64,000 bases of DNA from assembly GCA_031310005.1 (NCBI GenBank), contig CM062386.1:496001-560000 (forward strand). Direction: 5' to 3'. Shown one piece after another: positions 13,001-24,617 of the stretch; position 1 is the first letter of the stretch, and each line of letters begins with the position of its first letter. A model generated the notes under the pieces. It saw nothing but the letters and a program-made list of their open reading frames with translations. It ran no database searches and was not told where the DNA came from. The stretch is from Dactylellina haptotyla. Taxonomy: Eukaryota; Ascomycota; Orbiliomycetes; Orbiliales; Orbiliaceae. Made by a program: the position numbers and the translations under genes.

Positions 13001-14447
13001 TTGAGTTCTTGAAGGTCTGCAATTGGGGGTATCATTCCGTTCTCTAAAACAAGAATTGTTTTAATGACGCCAGCTATCCCGCTAGCGGCCTCCAAGTGCC
13101 CTATATTTGCTTTCACCGCACCGCTTTAGAAGAATTAGAGTCTCTGAAAAGCAGATTGAGGGGGGTGGTATCATGTCAATTGGGCTAATTCGAATCCAGA
13201 TAACATTCGTGTTGCTTACATATACAGAGGCTCATCTGCTGTTCGCACGCTACGAAATGCAGCACCAATGGCATGCGACTCGATTGGATCCCCTAGAATA
13301 GTGCCAGTTCCATGGGCTTCGCAATATCTGGTTGGTTCCATTGAAAGTCCCGCCTTCTGGTATGTTTCTTGGATCAAGGCTAGTTGGGAGTCACCGCATG
13401 GCTGCGTAATACCAGCTGTATGGCCATCTGAGTTGCTACCAGACGACCGAATTACCGCTCGGATCGTGTTATTATCTCGAATAGCATCAGATAAACGCTT
13501 AATCATAATAACACCAAGTCCTTCAGCTCGAGCATATCCATTTGCACGAGAGTCAAAACTATGACACCTATTATCTGGAGAGAGGAAACCCATATTATCC
13601 AGATATATGTAAAAGTCAGGTGCGTGCATTAAGCTGCTTCCAGCTACGATTCCCTACATTTCCATTTAGAGTGTTAAATCTGACGGTTGCTCTTAAATAA
13701 TAGACAAGTAAATGAAGGGTATTCTCACCATATCTGTCTCACCGTTTCTAAGCAGCTGGCAGGCAAGGTCCATAGCAACTAAGCTACTAGAGCAGGCTGT
13801 CTCTATAGAAAGACTCGGACCCTTTAAGTTGAAAAACCAACTCAGCCTATTAGCTAGGATACTTAATTCTCCTCCAGTAGCCGCGTATTTCGCTGCGATT
13901 TCTGGATCTTTGGCGTTGGCGAGTTTGAAATCTTGGGACAGACAACCAACGTGTACAGATGTCTTGCTTCCACCTAGTTCTTCAAGAGTGATTCCCGCTA
14001 GGCATCATATAACTTGTCAGGCTTATTCGCTAGAAGAAGAATATTTCTTAGTTCTTACCATTCTCAACAGCATGATATGTGGTTTCGAGAAGCAATCGCT
14101 GTTGTGGGTCCATAGCCACAGCTTCCTCCGCGGTAATCGAGAAAAACGGAGAATCAAAAGCGGCAATATCATCACCAATGAAGTACCCTTTGGGTTTCTA
14201 ATTGCGAGATATAATTAGAGTAAGCTCTTTTTTCAGATTTTTGCTGACTTACGAGGGTTGCTAGATTACGAAAGGCCTCTAGATTCAATCGATTTTTAGG
14301 TATAGGCCTGAGACCAGTTTCTCCGTTGACTACCATTTTCCAAAAAGAATCCGAATGGTCAATGCCTGCGGGAAGCTTGAAAGCGAAGCCAACAATCGCA
14401 AGTGGTTCTGCGGCCGCAGGACGCGGCCCATTTGATTTTATCGCCAT
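7049..14447 (-). CDS. highly reducing polyketide synthase (KS-AT-DH-psiKR-ER-KR-ACP)
   Basis: Eleven exons (14447-14253, 14197-14059, 13997-13729, 13653-13220, 13123-12967, 12889-12274, 12213-12054, 11987-10982, 10903-8351, 8274-7954, 7882-7049) give one frame of 2227 aa. KS: ETACSSS with Cys about 180, EAHGTGT about 314, NIGHLE about 354; the usual Asp before TACSSS is Glu. AT: GQGAQW about 560 and GHSSGE about 645. DH: His 991 in EDHN and Asp about 1179 in TLDALLQ. A short linker (about 1270-1530) lacks any methyltransferase motif and is best read as a structural psi[12 protein letters not shown] about 1650. KR: GGFGGLG about 1860, with Ser/Tyr near 1992/2005 in LLSS and GNYAAAN. ACP: GVDSL with Ser about 2182. 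The protein ends after the ACP with no thioesterase, reductase or condensation domain, so release must occur in trans. Apparent stops (for example after WNLE) fall inside a 60-nt intron with a GCTAAC branch site. All catalytic residues are present, so the enzyme should make an unbranched, variably reduced chain. Confidence 0.93.
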
Positions 14448-15807
14448 ATTTATTTTGTTGAAATGAATTCGTCTTGTTTCTATGTTTTCCTTTTGTACTC
14501 GAACCCTTGTAAATGGGATGCGAAAACAAAACTGGAAAGCGATAGTCTAATAGAAGTAATAGAATAAACTAAAATTTTGTTGCCAATCTCATGTATAGCA
14601 AAATCGAAGGCTCCTATAGCTAAATTTAAATATCTAAAGTCTATGGTGTACGAAGCTCGATATTCATCCCAAATTGCTTTACGGAGATTTCAGGAAAGCC
14701 GATAGGTCCGGGAAGTAATATTTAGTTCGGCATCTAAGAATATAAGCCATAATATTTGCATGGGGATAGTACGACCATGTCTACATTCTTGTAAGGCGAT
14801 ATTGGTAGAAACCTTATCTCATAAACCAGACCCGCCGAAGACGTATCATGTCATCAATTATCCATACCAGCGCTAACTTCTTCCATAAACCAATTGTTTA
14901 CCTTCTCATTTTCTAGTTTCGTATGGCCATGCACACCATTTACAACCAGATTAAGGCACTAGACCATTTGAATATTGATTAACTCATTACGATTATGGAA
15001 TAATACTTAAAAAAGATGCTTTTGGTAAGATAATCCGTACGGAGCTTGGATAATCTTTTAGTTATAGCGTAGTCTTTTAATTAGATACATAACCGAACAG
15101 ATACACAACTAAGAGAAATTTCAAATCACCGAAAATATGTTCGGCGCTATTCTAACAGTGCGTGAATGAATTTTGAGCAAAATTCTATGGCCAATGTTTC
15201 TCCATGAAAATTTGCCGATAAAGGCTATCTGACTAACTTTTAGAGTCGGAATTCTATCTATTACTAACTGAAAGGGGTTTTTGGTAGTTACCATTTTCTT
15301 CGTTGGAAACTGTATGTCAAACCGAGTATCTATTGTATTTTACAAATAAACTACTAATTGATTGATACTTTTTGAAACCGAACGTGTACGAAACAAAAGA
15401 GAACAATCTTAGCACGGCTCTCCCTATCTCGCCCAAATGTTCGAAATACCTGCATATCTTATTAGTCCCAGGTCCTTATACTTCAGGAAGCTCAAGCTCT
15501 CTATACCTTATGGTTCTTTTGGCGATCCAATCTAAGAAATTCTAAACCCATCTGTAAACTTCTATGTAGTTTCATGACAATTTTGATCTGAATATGATAT
15601 GTATTGCTTAGCCATGGCTAGCCATGAGCATGAGCAGCTATCATTTTAATCTCCGCTGAATACGCATATTGAGGTTAATTTGTAATTAGTCTACATTACA
15701 GATCAATACATACATACATACACACATACGACGAATTCTTTCAAACATGTCACATGTACACTGGTTTTACAGCGCAAAATTTCTGTGTTTGTTAAAATAG
15801 CTATCTG
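14448..15807. other. intergenic region between PKS and FSH hydrolase
   Basis: Presumed promoter of the PKS and 3' region of the upstream hydrolase. AT-rich, with no gene recognised. A weak partial match to the cluster's CGG element occurs around 14681-14693 but is too degenerate to call. A short ACATAC run lies at about 15707-15730. Confidence 0.5.
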
Positions 15808-16666
15808 TTAGCCGGATGCTTCAACCTCCCAAATTGTCCTGCGGATTGCATTTATAGCGGAACGAAAAATCTCAGGCGTTCTCTTTGTAGGTACAGTGTG
15901 TCCCTCACTATGAATAGAGGAATGCCGGACCTGTGGCAGGCAGAGAGCCTCGACTACAGCACTCATATCGCCCCAAACGTCGTTTAGGGCCCACACATGA
16001 GCAGTTGGAATAGATATTTGGGAACCGAAATTTCGATCAAGTCGGACGAGTTCATTTTTGCGGAGGTGCTCCAGGCTCCAAGGAACCCCAGAGCAAAGGA
16101 AAATCGCGCATTTGAAAGGGTTCTTCCATTTAGAGTCAATACCATCCTTTATACTTTCCGCGGCCTTGCCAAGAAGCAGACTGGATGAGAGCGCCCCTCC
16201 GTGAGAAAAGGTCAATAAACCATCGAATGGACCTTCGGTCTCGATATAATTTTCGAGATCGAGGAGGGCCTTGTACATGCTCTGAGCGTTATGTGGATCG
16301 TAATATCCAAAGTACTGGTCATTGTCGGAAAACATATCTCCAAGTTCTATTCTTTCGTCAGGAATTTCGATTTAAATTAACATTAAGGATATAAACAAGA
16401 CATGGTTACCCGGGGCTTTCGGCCATGGAACTGCGCCGTCGACAAAATCATAAGTATGTCCATCGCCAAGTTCTGCCCGAATCGCGGCTATATCTAAATT
16501 AGATCTGGAATACGTTCAATGTTCGCAGGCTTGACGAATATTACCAGTTTGAGTTTCTAGAACCTACGAATGTTAATTTTCGATTCGAACATTTATAATA
16601 CTAATGAAAACTCGATTGAAATACCTTGCTGTTGGTTCCAAGGCCATGAAGACAAAGAAAATGCAT
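15808..16666 (-). CDS. FSH1-family serine hydrolase, LovG-like releasing thioesterase candidate
   Basis: Four exons (16666-16625, 16563-16545, 16493-16410, 16346-15808) give 227 aa. The first exon encodes only 14 residues but carries the family signature CLHGLGTNS. Next come VLETQT and a GDGHTYDFVDG segment, then the nucleophile motif TFSHGGALS (Ser 96; the common form is GFSQG), Asp 171 in NDVWGD and His 198 in EGHTVP, a complete alpha/beta-hydrolase triad. FSH1 proteins are esterases. LovG, a family member, releases dihydromonacolin from the PKS LovB, which like this PKS ends in an ACP. The gene sits immediately upstream of the PKS on the same strand, so product release is the likely job; hydrolysis of a tailoring intermediate is the alternative. 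Confidence 0.88.
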
Positions 16667-17491
16667 TATTAATATTTTCTAAAGAAATATATGAAATACT
16701 AAGTCGATGAAGCTTTAGGATTGTATATTAGAACAAAATTCGGTATAGCAGCACGACGATAAAGTTGAATCTGAAAGAACCCTGAAATTTCTTTAACATA
16801 TTTAAGTTCGCCTTGGTGCGCTGGTTTATGTGGATAATTTATCCGGTTGATCGGTCAAACACTGATAGTTATTCTTCGGAGAAGTTAGAAAAGATCCGAA
16901 CCTGCGCAAATCAAAGCCCCTTCGGCGCTAGCATTAGATAGGTAAACTAGGCAGCGCGTGGATCTCCTTATGAGATCTTTTCAAATCAATGCCTGAAAAC
17001 GACGGAACATAGAGATTAAAGATTAAAATTATACGTATTGATAGCATGGTTTGATACAAGGAAGTCTGCATTCTCAAATAACTAGCGTTCACGATAAGAT
17101 CTACCGTCTAGGAGTGTCAGTGTCAAACACAATATAAAGCTGGAATGCTGGTTAAGATTTAACCCATTATTTGATAGTTCCTGGGTTATATTCTATTATA
17201 AATATAACAACTACGCTATAATGGCAGATTTTCTTTGAATATCAAGAAGTTATGTACCATAGGACTAAATCCCTGATATAATCTATATACCCCGAAGGTA
17301 ATTATTACATTTCACTCAATTTCAACCAATTTTTGATTATATGAGCACCGTTGTAGATAGAACACGCTCGCTTCGCTTCATCCAATTGCGATTATACCAA
17401 CCAGTAGTTACGAGACTGACCAACCAGCTTGGTCTCAGGTAAGAAAGCACAACAAAAATCTAGCCCAGTCTCGGCATTGAACTGTGGTTGC

Positions 17492-17620
17492 CAGTCTCGA
17501 ACCAAACCAAACAACACAGTATAGTTGCGTTGCCAATGTAACCGGCTGCACAATCTCGTTACCAGCCAAAAAAAACGCGCAGCCAGCTGCAGCCTCGAAC
17601 CCAAACCAAAACACAACAGT
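17492..17620 (+). repeat. imperfect direct repeats (17492-17520 and 17590-17620)
   Basis: Two roughly 30-bp copies share CAG-Y-CTCGAAC followed by an AAACCAAA-type tract and end in CACAGT or CAACAGT. The spacing is about 98 bp and the second copy lies inside the hairpin loop described next. The AC-rich strand also matches, in reverse, a segment at 871-890. Confidence 0.6.
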
Positions 17621-17663
17621 TTTTTTGGCTGGTAACGAGATTGCAACACCGGGTAACTAATGC
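17533..17663. repeat. long imperfect palindrome / hairpin
   Basis: The arms 17552-17576 and 17619-17642 are reverse complements over 24 bases, differing only in run length (8 A versus 7 T); the core is CTCGTTACCAGCC. Weaker complementarity extends outward to about 17533 and 17663. The loop is about 42 nt. It may be a MITE-like relic or a cruciform-forming repeat; transcripts would form a stable stem-loop. No coding capacity is evident. Confidence 0.75.
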
Positions 17664-19316
17664 AACCAAACAACAAACCCCCGCCCCCCAAAAAAAAGGA
17701 TTGTGGTTAATATTTTGATTTGCCGACTAATTTATATAGATGGGGTATTTTCGGTGCTTTTTTCATTCAAAAAGCAGTGCTGATTTTCGTCGGATGAACG
17801 TAGATCTCAGTCTCGAACAATGGATTCGGTTGAAGCAACTGTTTTGTCTCGCAAGGCAAGATGCCGTACGAGTCCTACAAAGGCAACTAGTCTCAATATC
17901 TAGCATGCACAGCCGAGACCGCCGATGGGACGGCTTGCAGAAATTTCATACGCGACTAGGGCCATGTATCCGCACACTCTGTTAACGCCGAATCTAGAGG
18001 CAAATATGCCATTAACCCGATGGAGAATTTTAAAAGCTAGACGCCTGTCGCATTTTTCGAGGCGGATGCTAAAGGGAGGAACGATACTTGGAGAATCCAC
18101 TCCGTATAATTTCCCAAACTAAAAACTTTTCTAGTTAGTAATCCAAACCCCCGAGCAGGAATTACGATCTACTTTGTTCTTCCTCATTACAAAGAAAACT
18201 CAAAACGAATTGATACACAAAGTCCCAATGATTATTACCTCCACGACGTGGTGGGTTAATTAAACAGTCCTAATACGAGATATTGGGTGATTGATGCATG
18301 TCAGACGGTATATTCGCACGATCTAAACAGGAATACTTTGACAGCTTATCCAAACTAAGAATCTAAGGGCGAAGCTTTCACGGATTTTGCCATTGTTAAA
18401 ACCAATGTTAAAATGCCCAAGGGATTGTATCAATCGTATCTTTGATATTAGATATATCATAAGCATTTATCACATAAAGTGAGGATTGGGCAATTGGTCA
18501 GTAATTTAGCTATTATTTGTCCTGAGACTAGATCCTGCTTGACAGTTGGCATGTTACATGCTAAATTTTTACGTTGCTACTCAACATACTTTATCGTGCG
18601 TACCAGAAGGTCAGATAAACCAGCCTCTCAGCAATATATAACCAAACATGTTAGCTAGTTAATACGTTATTGAGTGTGGTACCTTTATTAATTCTATTAA
18701 TGATTCGTAAACAGTTCTTGTTCCAGTATACTTAAAAGTTGATTTGTTGGAAGTTTTGATCATCAAATCAATTTTCTTGTAACTCTTTGAGGAATAGGAC
18801 ATCTATTAGTTATAAGGTTACCCAGTAAGTCGTATACGACTTCGATATCTCTCTAAACGAAGAGCTAAGTACAGGTTTGAATGTTGCGTGATGAAAGAAG
18901 TCTATGGGAACCCCCTCTTCTATTATACGTCCTGAATATATATCCTCACATCTATTCATTTCACAATTTGAGTTCATACAACTGTACGAATCCAAAAATC
19001 CTCTGACCCAGGTCCGGGGCGTTTGTTGGGAGACAAGCGGATGGGTTTGGTTGAAACTACATCAAGATCTGACACCTGCCATCGCGACATGAAATTCAAC
19101 AGATCATCTATGAGCATGATTAAATTCAAACTTCTTATAAGCAACTGCAAGCAATTTCGGCGAGTAATAGAAGTCTAAATTTCTGAAAGCGGGAGAGATC
19201 GTAATGAAGGGGGCAAGAGGCGAGTTTTACTAGACTGTAGTATACTAGCGTAGGAGTTATTTTGTAAGTCGTCTAAACTTAGCCTACACGAGAGTGTACT
19301 AAATGGCACATTAGCT

Positions 19317-20428
<1,112 letters not shown>

Positions 20429-20805
20429 TATAGTAGAGGAGTTAAGATTTAATCTATATAGAAAATCGCAGAGTAGGAATTTAACTGGAAGTAAGTGCCC
20501 TTGAAAGCTAGTTTAACGGCTTAGGTTTATCAACATAAGAGAACTGAACAATGATTTAGCAGGGAGAATCTTTAAATAGCTGAGTATGAATTCCATTTTG
20601 ACAGAATGCATTCGAATGCTCAGTATATTTATTTCGGAAAACAACCGCATAAAGGGTTAATAGGACCGGTGTTTGCTGTACGAACATAGAGCTTAAAGGA
20701 GATTGTGAATTTGGTGAGGATGTTTCAATCGGGGATTCAGTCGGCTGGTTGGCAGCCATTCGCGACTTTTAGTGTCTCAGATACGCTCAGATTGGTTACT
20801 GGCCC

Positions 20806-20819
20806 CGGACTTTCCGGCG
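20806..20819. promoter_or_regulatory. candidate Zn2Cys6-type operator, copy 1 (CGGACTTTCCGGCG)
   Basis: Inverted CGG triplets five bases apart lie in the SDR/CMD divergent promoter, about 378 bp from each start codon. Twelve of 14 bases match the element at 24251-24264 in the cluster's other divergent promoter. Binuclear zinc-cluster regulators of fungal clusters commonly bind paired CGG triplets. Function is inferred. Confidence 0.5.
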
Positions 20820-20828
20820 TGTTATTGA

Positions 20829-21118
20829 ATTGAAAATCACACTAAAAATTCGTCGCCGTAAGCTTGCATAAATGGAGCCGGAGGTTTAAGTAAGCTTCAG
20901 ACTGCTTTGGGAGTTCCATCCGCGCTTCTATATAGCCATAACCGGAACCTTATTTGGTATAGTCGTCCGCGAAGCCCTCGTCGCTTGCAAAGTTCTGTCA
21001 ATATATTCCAACAGAGTTGCAGGTTATTAATGAGGATATCATTTCTATCTTTTTTATGTATTAATAAATCGGTACCTTGGTAGACATATCGCATATCTTT
21101 TGGGGCTTCGAACACCAT
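20829..21118 (-). pseudogene. possible gene remnant between SDR and CMD genes
   Basis: The minus strand has coding-like pieces in different frames. An ATG at 21118 opens MVFEAPKDMRYVYQG up to a GTACCG donor-like site. Further on, fragments reading SDEGFADDYTK and ARMELPKQSEAY share a frame interrupted by TAA, and LKPPAPFMQAYGDEFLV occurs just before a stop in another frame. I found no splice combination that joins them. This may be a decayed small gene; the family is not recognised, and chance is possible. Confidence 0.25.
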
Positions 21119-21196
21119 TTCTCCAATTTCAATTACCCAGCCAATCTCTCATTGAAAAGCCGCTACAGTTACGAATCTATATATATTTGCCCAGAT

Positions 21197-22062
21197 ATGG
21201 CCGACCGATACCCCGCGATTGCGCCAGATTCACTTGATTCTAAACAAAAGCAGATTCATGAACAATTATCAAGTGAGGTTTTGAAGTACTTCAATGGGGC
21301 GTAAGTAGACTCGTATCTGTGAACTTGCTCCTCTATAGCGGGATGAAGCTCACATGAATCACATATATAAGCTTTATAGCTCAAAACCCTTCTAACGGGG
21401 CACTAATAGGACCATACGCGCACTTTCTTTATCTCCCGCAGCCAGTGGTCAATGGATATATCGTGACGGCGAAAGCGCTAGCACTCATACCCGATTTTCC
21501 ACTGCAGTGCCGTGAAGTTGCTATCTTAGCTATCGGAGAGTACTACGGGGCACCGTACGAACTATATAGCCACGTTAGAGTGGCAAAGATAGTCGGCTTA
21601 TCTGATCAACAGATAGATGATATTTTAGATGGGAGACCACCTTCAAATGCTACTGAGCAGGAATTGATATCGTGGGAAATTGCAAGGGCTTTGGTTGGCG
21701 CTGGGAATTTATGCAAAAAAGGTCATCTTTCCGATGAATTGTGGGAAAGGGCCGAAAGTTTGTTCGGTAAAACAGGTATTGGGGCATTGATTCATTACGT
21801 GGGCTACTATGCATATACGAGTATTATTCTTAATGGCGCGGCAATACCGATTCCTAGTGGAGAAGAAATCAAGCCACCTGAAGACACACACGAATGGGAA
21901 GATATAGATGAAAAAGGTAAATTGAAAGTGAAGGCTCTAAAACGGAAGCGGGAGTTTAGGAAACGCAAAGAGACTAGAATTACGAAGCGATATGCTTTAA
22001 TTAAACCGCCACACTTCGTAGGTGCACGGGTGATGCCAAATGCGCACATAATGAAATATTGA
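21197..22062 (+). CDS. carboxymuconolactone decarboxylase / AhpD-like protein
   Basis: Two exons, 21197-21300 and 21372-22062, give 264 aa. The second exon starts at an AAG acceptor, which restores frame and the family motif NGALIGPYAHFLYLPQP; the AhpD/CMD core follows (LPLQCRE-like PLQCREVAILAIG, then YELYSHVRVAKIVGLS). The canonical CXXC of AhpD is absent, as in fungal CMD-like proteins of unclear chemistry. In secondary-metabolite clusters such proteins are linked to decarboxylation, ring closure or isomerisation. The last 35 codons before GARVMPNAH are highly basic (KRKREFRKRKE) and start at GTAAAT and end at CGTAG. They may be an in-frame 105-nt intron (21917-22021), which would give a 229-aa protein. 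Confidence 0.85.
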
Positions 22063-22475
22063 CGTGGCAGTTTAACAACTTTTATTTTCTAGATATACAA
22101 AATTAAAGACTATATCCCAGATTTATGTATATATTCGGATTTCAAAATGTTTGATATTTGTACGTTCTCGAAAATAGCAATAAGCTTTGTATAATGGTAT
22201 CAAGAAAGCGACAGCTAGAATATCCTGGCTTAAGATTCAACCGAAAGTCTCTCACCTTTGAAGAAAGCTAATTACATGATTTTAATATTATGTCTCAAAT
22301 AATTAAATGCCTAGTTAATAAGCATAAGAAATCTGTGAGACCAGTACGGTATCTAGCCTTGCGAGACAAGCACAGGAATATCGATATATATTTTACTAAT
22401 TTAGATTCAAGTGATATCTTGTTTGTTACTTTGATATTTTGTGTCTATTGTACCAAATCTTACAGTTATGTAGAT
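22063..22475. other. convergent intergenic spacer
   Basis: Lies between the 3' ends of the CMD-like gene and acyltransferase 1. It is AT-rich and contains copy 2 of the dispersed repeat. No terminator structure was recognised. Confidence 0.5.
22339..22369 (+). repeat. dispersed 31-bp repeat, copy 2
   Basis: Near-identical to 4383-4413, with two transition differences. See also the shorter third copy at 26094-26121. Confidence 0.65.
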
Positions 22476-23873
22476 CTAAACCAGTTCCAACCCCTCATTC
22501 AAATAACCTACTGTTGTTTTTGCAAACTTTTGCATGCCTTCAAGTTTGTGGAACGCTGAATCAAAACAGTAAACAAATCGCAGACGCTCCTTCGCAGTAT
22601 ATATATACATACAACTGCCACTGCCAGCGGTGCTGAGGTTAAACCAAAAGTCTATCATAGGTTCTGTGAGATACTTCTCAACGACTCCGAGACTTATGGG
22701 GGCTACTATAGCAGGAAACTCGGTTCCTTCTGTGGCTGCAGCAATGACTTTTTTGATAAGGGTTTCTGGTAACAAGTTGCTGTAAGCAACATTATTCTTC
22801 TTATGCTTCCAAGAGGTAATTATATGCTCCACTTTCTGCGATAAATCTAAAAGATTGCTAGATTTAGAAACTTCAATTGTTTCGAATGCAGTTGTAAATA
22901 GATTTCCGATAGCGTGTTTATATTTTTCTGGGAGCATGTCCCGCATGTTGACATGATATATCGTAGCGAACGGTCCAGAGTTTTCACCTGAGTGTTCTAA
23001 GATTGCTTGCGCTGCGGCAGCAGTTGCTGCATGGGTTATCGTAATATCATTTTCTTTACAAGCCCTGATGATATTGGATGTTTCCTCTTTGGTGAAGACA
23101 TATTCTGTTCGCTGAAACTTTGGAGTCGTACTGGCAGTCTGCGGCTCCGTCCGCAAACTCAAAGCCCGCTTCCTTGTATATTTCTCCGCCATCCTGTTGG
23201 CTCGTTTCTTTTGGAATGTAATGGGCTCCTCCGCTTTCATTATTTGGGTAATCGGTGTAGAGAGTCGGGTGTGCTCTCGTCCAAACTCGGCAAACTCTAC
23301 CACGTTACCTCTGTTAAGTAGCTCAAGGAAGCTATTTAGCAAAATGAGCGAGCCCACTCCATCACATATTTCATGGCGTAGCATTAAAAACACTTCGTTC
23401 GTTGTTGGTAAAAACCAGATTTCTGCGGCTCTCGAGCCGCTGGGAGCGACCGTTGATAAAGCCAGGTCCTGAGCAGAGGATCCAGATCTGTCGCATATCA
23501 CCGTCTCTTCTACCCACTTCTGAAGCTCTTCCTCGCTATCAGGAACTTTGTACTGCAAACTTGTATCGATAATTGTGGCACCAACCACGGGATAAGCATT
23601 GCGCAAGGCTATCCAGGCAGTTTTAACATCGCCGATGAGCGCAGTATTTTGGACGGTAGCGCCAACAGTGATGACCCACTGCATTAATGGTGATGCAACA
23701 GTCATAAAATGAACAGTTTCCTCAACAGGATCAAATTTTCGTGACCAACTCCCACTAAATTGCTTCCACTGATACTTGGAGTCAGGTTGTTCCGTTGAAA
23801 TTGTGGATTCATCTAAGCGTTGCCGTTTGGCCTCGCTACGAGGCATTTCTCTGCTAACGTTGATAGTACGCAT
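22476..23873 (-). CDS. condensation-superfamily acyltransferase (HxxxDG), paralog 1
   Basis: A single open frame of 465 aa from the ATG at 23873. The frame stays open upstream to another ATG at 24014, but a TATAAAAAGG box lies between them, so the downstream start is preferred. The active-site motif RHEICDGVGS places His 167 and Asp 171 as catalytic residues of the chloramphenicol-acetyltransferase/condensation fold. A second conserved stretch, TEPMIDFWFNL, stands where the structural DFGWG-type motif is expected. The protein resembles fungal Tri3-type O-acyltransferases at motif level. No signal peptide or membrane segment is seen, so it is probably cytosolic, using an acyl-CoA or acyl-ACP donor. 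It is a clear paralog of the gene at 26625-27935. It is divergent from the EthD gene and convergent with the CMD-like gene. Confidence 0.87.
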   Translation of the reverse strand: MRTINVSREMPRSEAKRQRLDESTISTEQPDSKYQWKQFSGSWSRKFDPVEETVHFMTVASPLMQWVITVGATVQNTALIGDVKTAWIALRNAYPVVGATIIDTSLQYKVPDSEEELQKWVEETVICDRSGSSAQDLALSTVAPSGSRAAEIWFLPTTNEVFLMLRHEICDGVGSLILLNSFLELLNRGNVVEFAEFGREHTRLSTPITQIMKAEEPITFQKKRANRMAEKYTRKRALSLRTEPQTASTTPKFQRTEYVFTKEETSNIIRACKENDITITHAATAAAAQAILEHSGENSGPFATIYHVNMRDMLPEKYKHAIGNLFTTAFETIEVSKSSNLLDLSQKVEHIITSWKHKKNNVAYSNLLPETLIKKVIAAATEGTEFPAIVAPISLGVVEKYLTEPMIDFWFNLSTAGSGSCMYIYTAKERLRFVYCFDSAFHKLEGMQKFAKTTVGYLNEGLELV

Positions 23874-23965
23874 TCTGGAAAAAATTTCGAAAAAAATAAG
23901 TTGGTATTTTGGCGGTGACTGATATTGTGGTATAGATAATGAGGTGAAAGTGATATTTTTGATGG

Positions 23966-23975
23966 CCTTTTTATA
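23966..23975 (-). promoter_or_regulatory. TATA-like box of acyltransferase 1
   Basis: TATAAAAAGG on the minus strand, about 93-102 nt upstream of the ATG at 23873. It argues against the upstream in-frame ATG at 24014. Confidence 0.5.
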
Positions 23976-24250
23976 GAGACAAGTTACACATATACTACAC
24001 ATCTGCGTTGTCATTTAACGAACTTCCATTCACTGCCTAAGGCCATTGCCAAGACTTTGAGCGCGAAAGTTGGGTTGATTAACCCGGCTAAATCAACAGG
24101 TCCGATTAAATGAATTATCCGTTTTCTTGTCCTTGGAGCACCTAAAAATAGGCGGCGAAACATTTATTGAATATGTGCGGAGGTTTCGGCAATTTCAATG
24201 ATTGGATTAGGCAAAGAGGCGTTTATTAGATACAACAGTCGGGGATTCCT

Positions 24251-24264
24251 CGGATGTTCCGGCG
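24251..24264. promoter_or_regulatory. candidate Zn2Cys6-type operator, copy 2 (CGGATGTTCCGGCG)
   Basis: Lies in the divergent promoter of acyltransferase 1 and the EthD gene, about 354 bp before the EthD start and 378 bp before the acyltransferase start. It differs from copy 1 at only two of 14 positions and keeps the CGG-N5-CCG core and the trailing GCG. Confidence 0.5.
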
Positions 24265-24617
24265 TCCTTGGTCTCGGGTGAAATTGTCTAACATCTATCT
24301 CTTTACGAAATAATGAAAAATTGGCATCTGCTAACCCGGTTCATCGTCGTCGGTATATTTGTTGCACCATACATATATAACATATACCGGCAGGACTCTG
24401 TTTTTCATGGTGACCTGAGTGTTATATATAAACTATCTCCCTCATCATTTGCGTTTCCCTTTTTCGATATTTCAAATTTAATTGAAACCAGGTCACCAGA
24501 AGAAATCTTTAACAAAGTTCAACCGAATTTAATTAATCTTCGCACCAAACTATAGGTTGCAAATATCACTTATCTTGTTTTAAATTCATTACTTTTCATC
24601 AGCCACTTTTAAAAAAT

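Larger units (their letters stand above)
16667..19316. other. AT-rich intergenic region with a hairpin-rich repeat cluster
   Basis: No supported gene. The FSH hydrolase promoter lies at the left. The centre holds a complex of direct and inverted repeats (17.49-17.66 kb, listed separately). Small open frames near 17.7-18.1 kb and 18.8-19.1 kb have no recognisable motif. The stretch just before 19317 is the 3' flank of the SDR gene. Confidence 0.55.
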
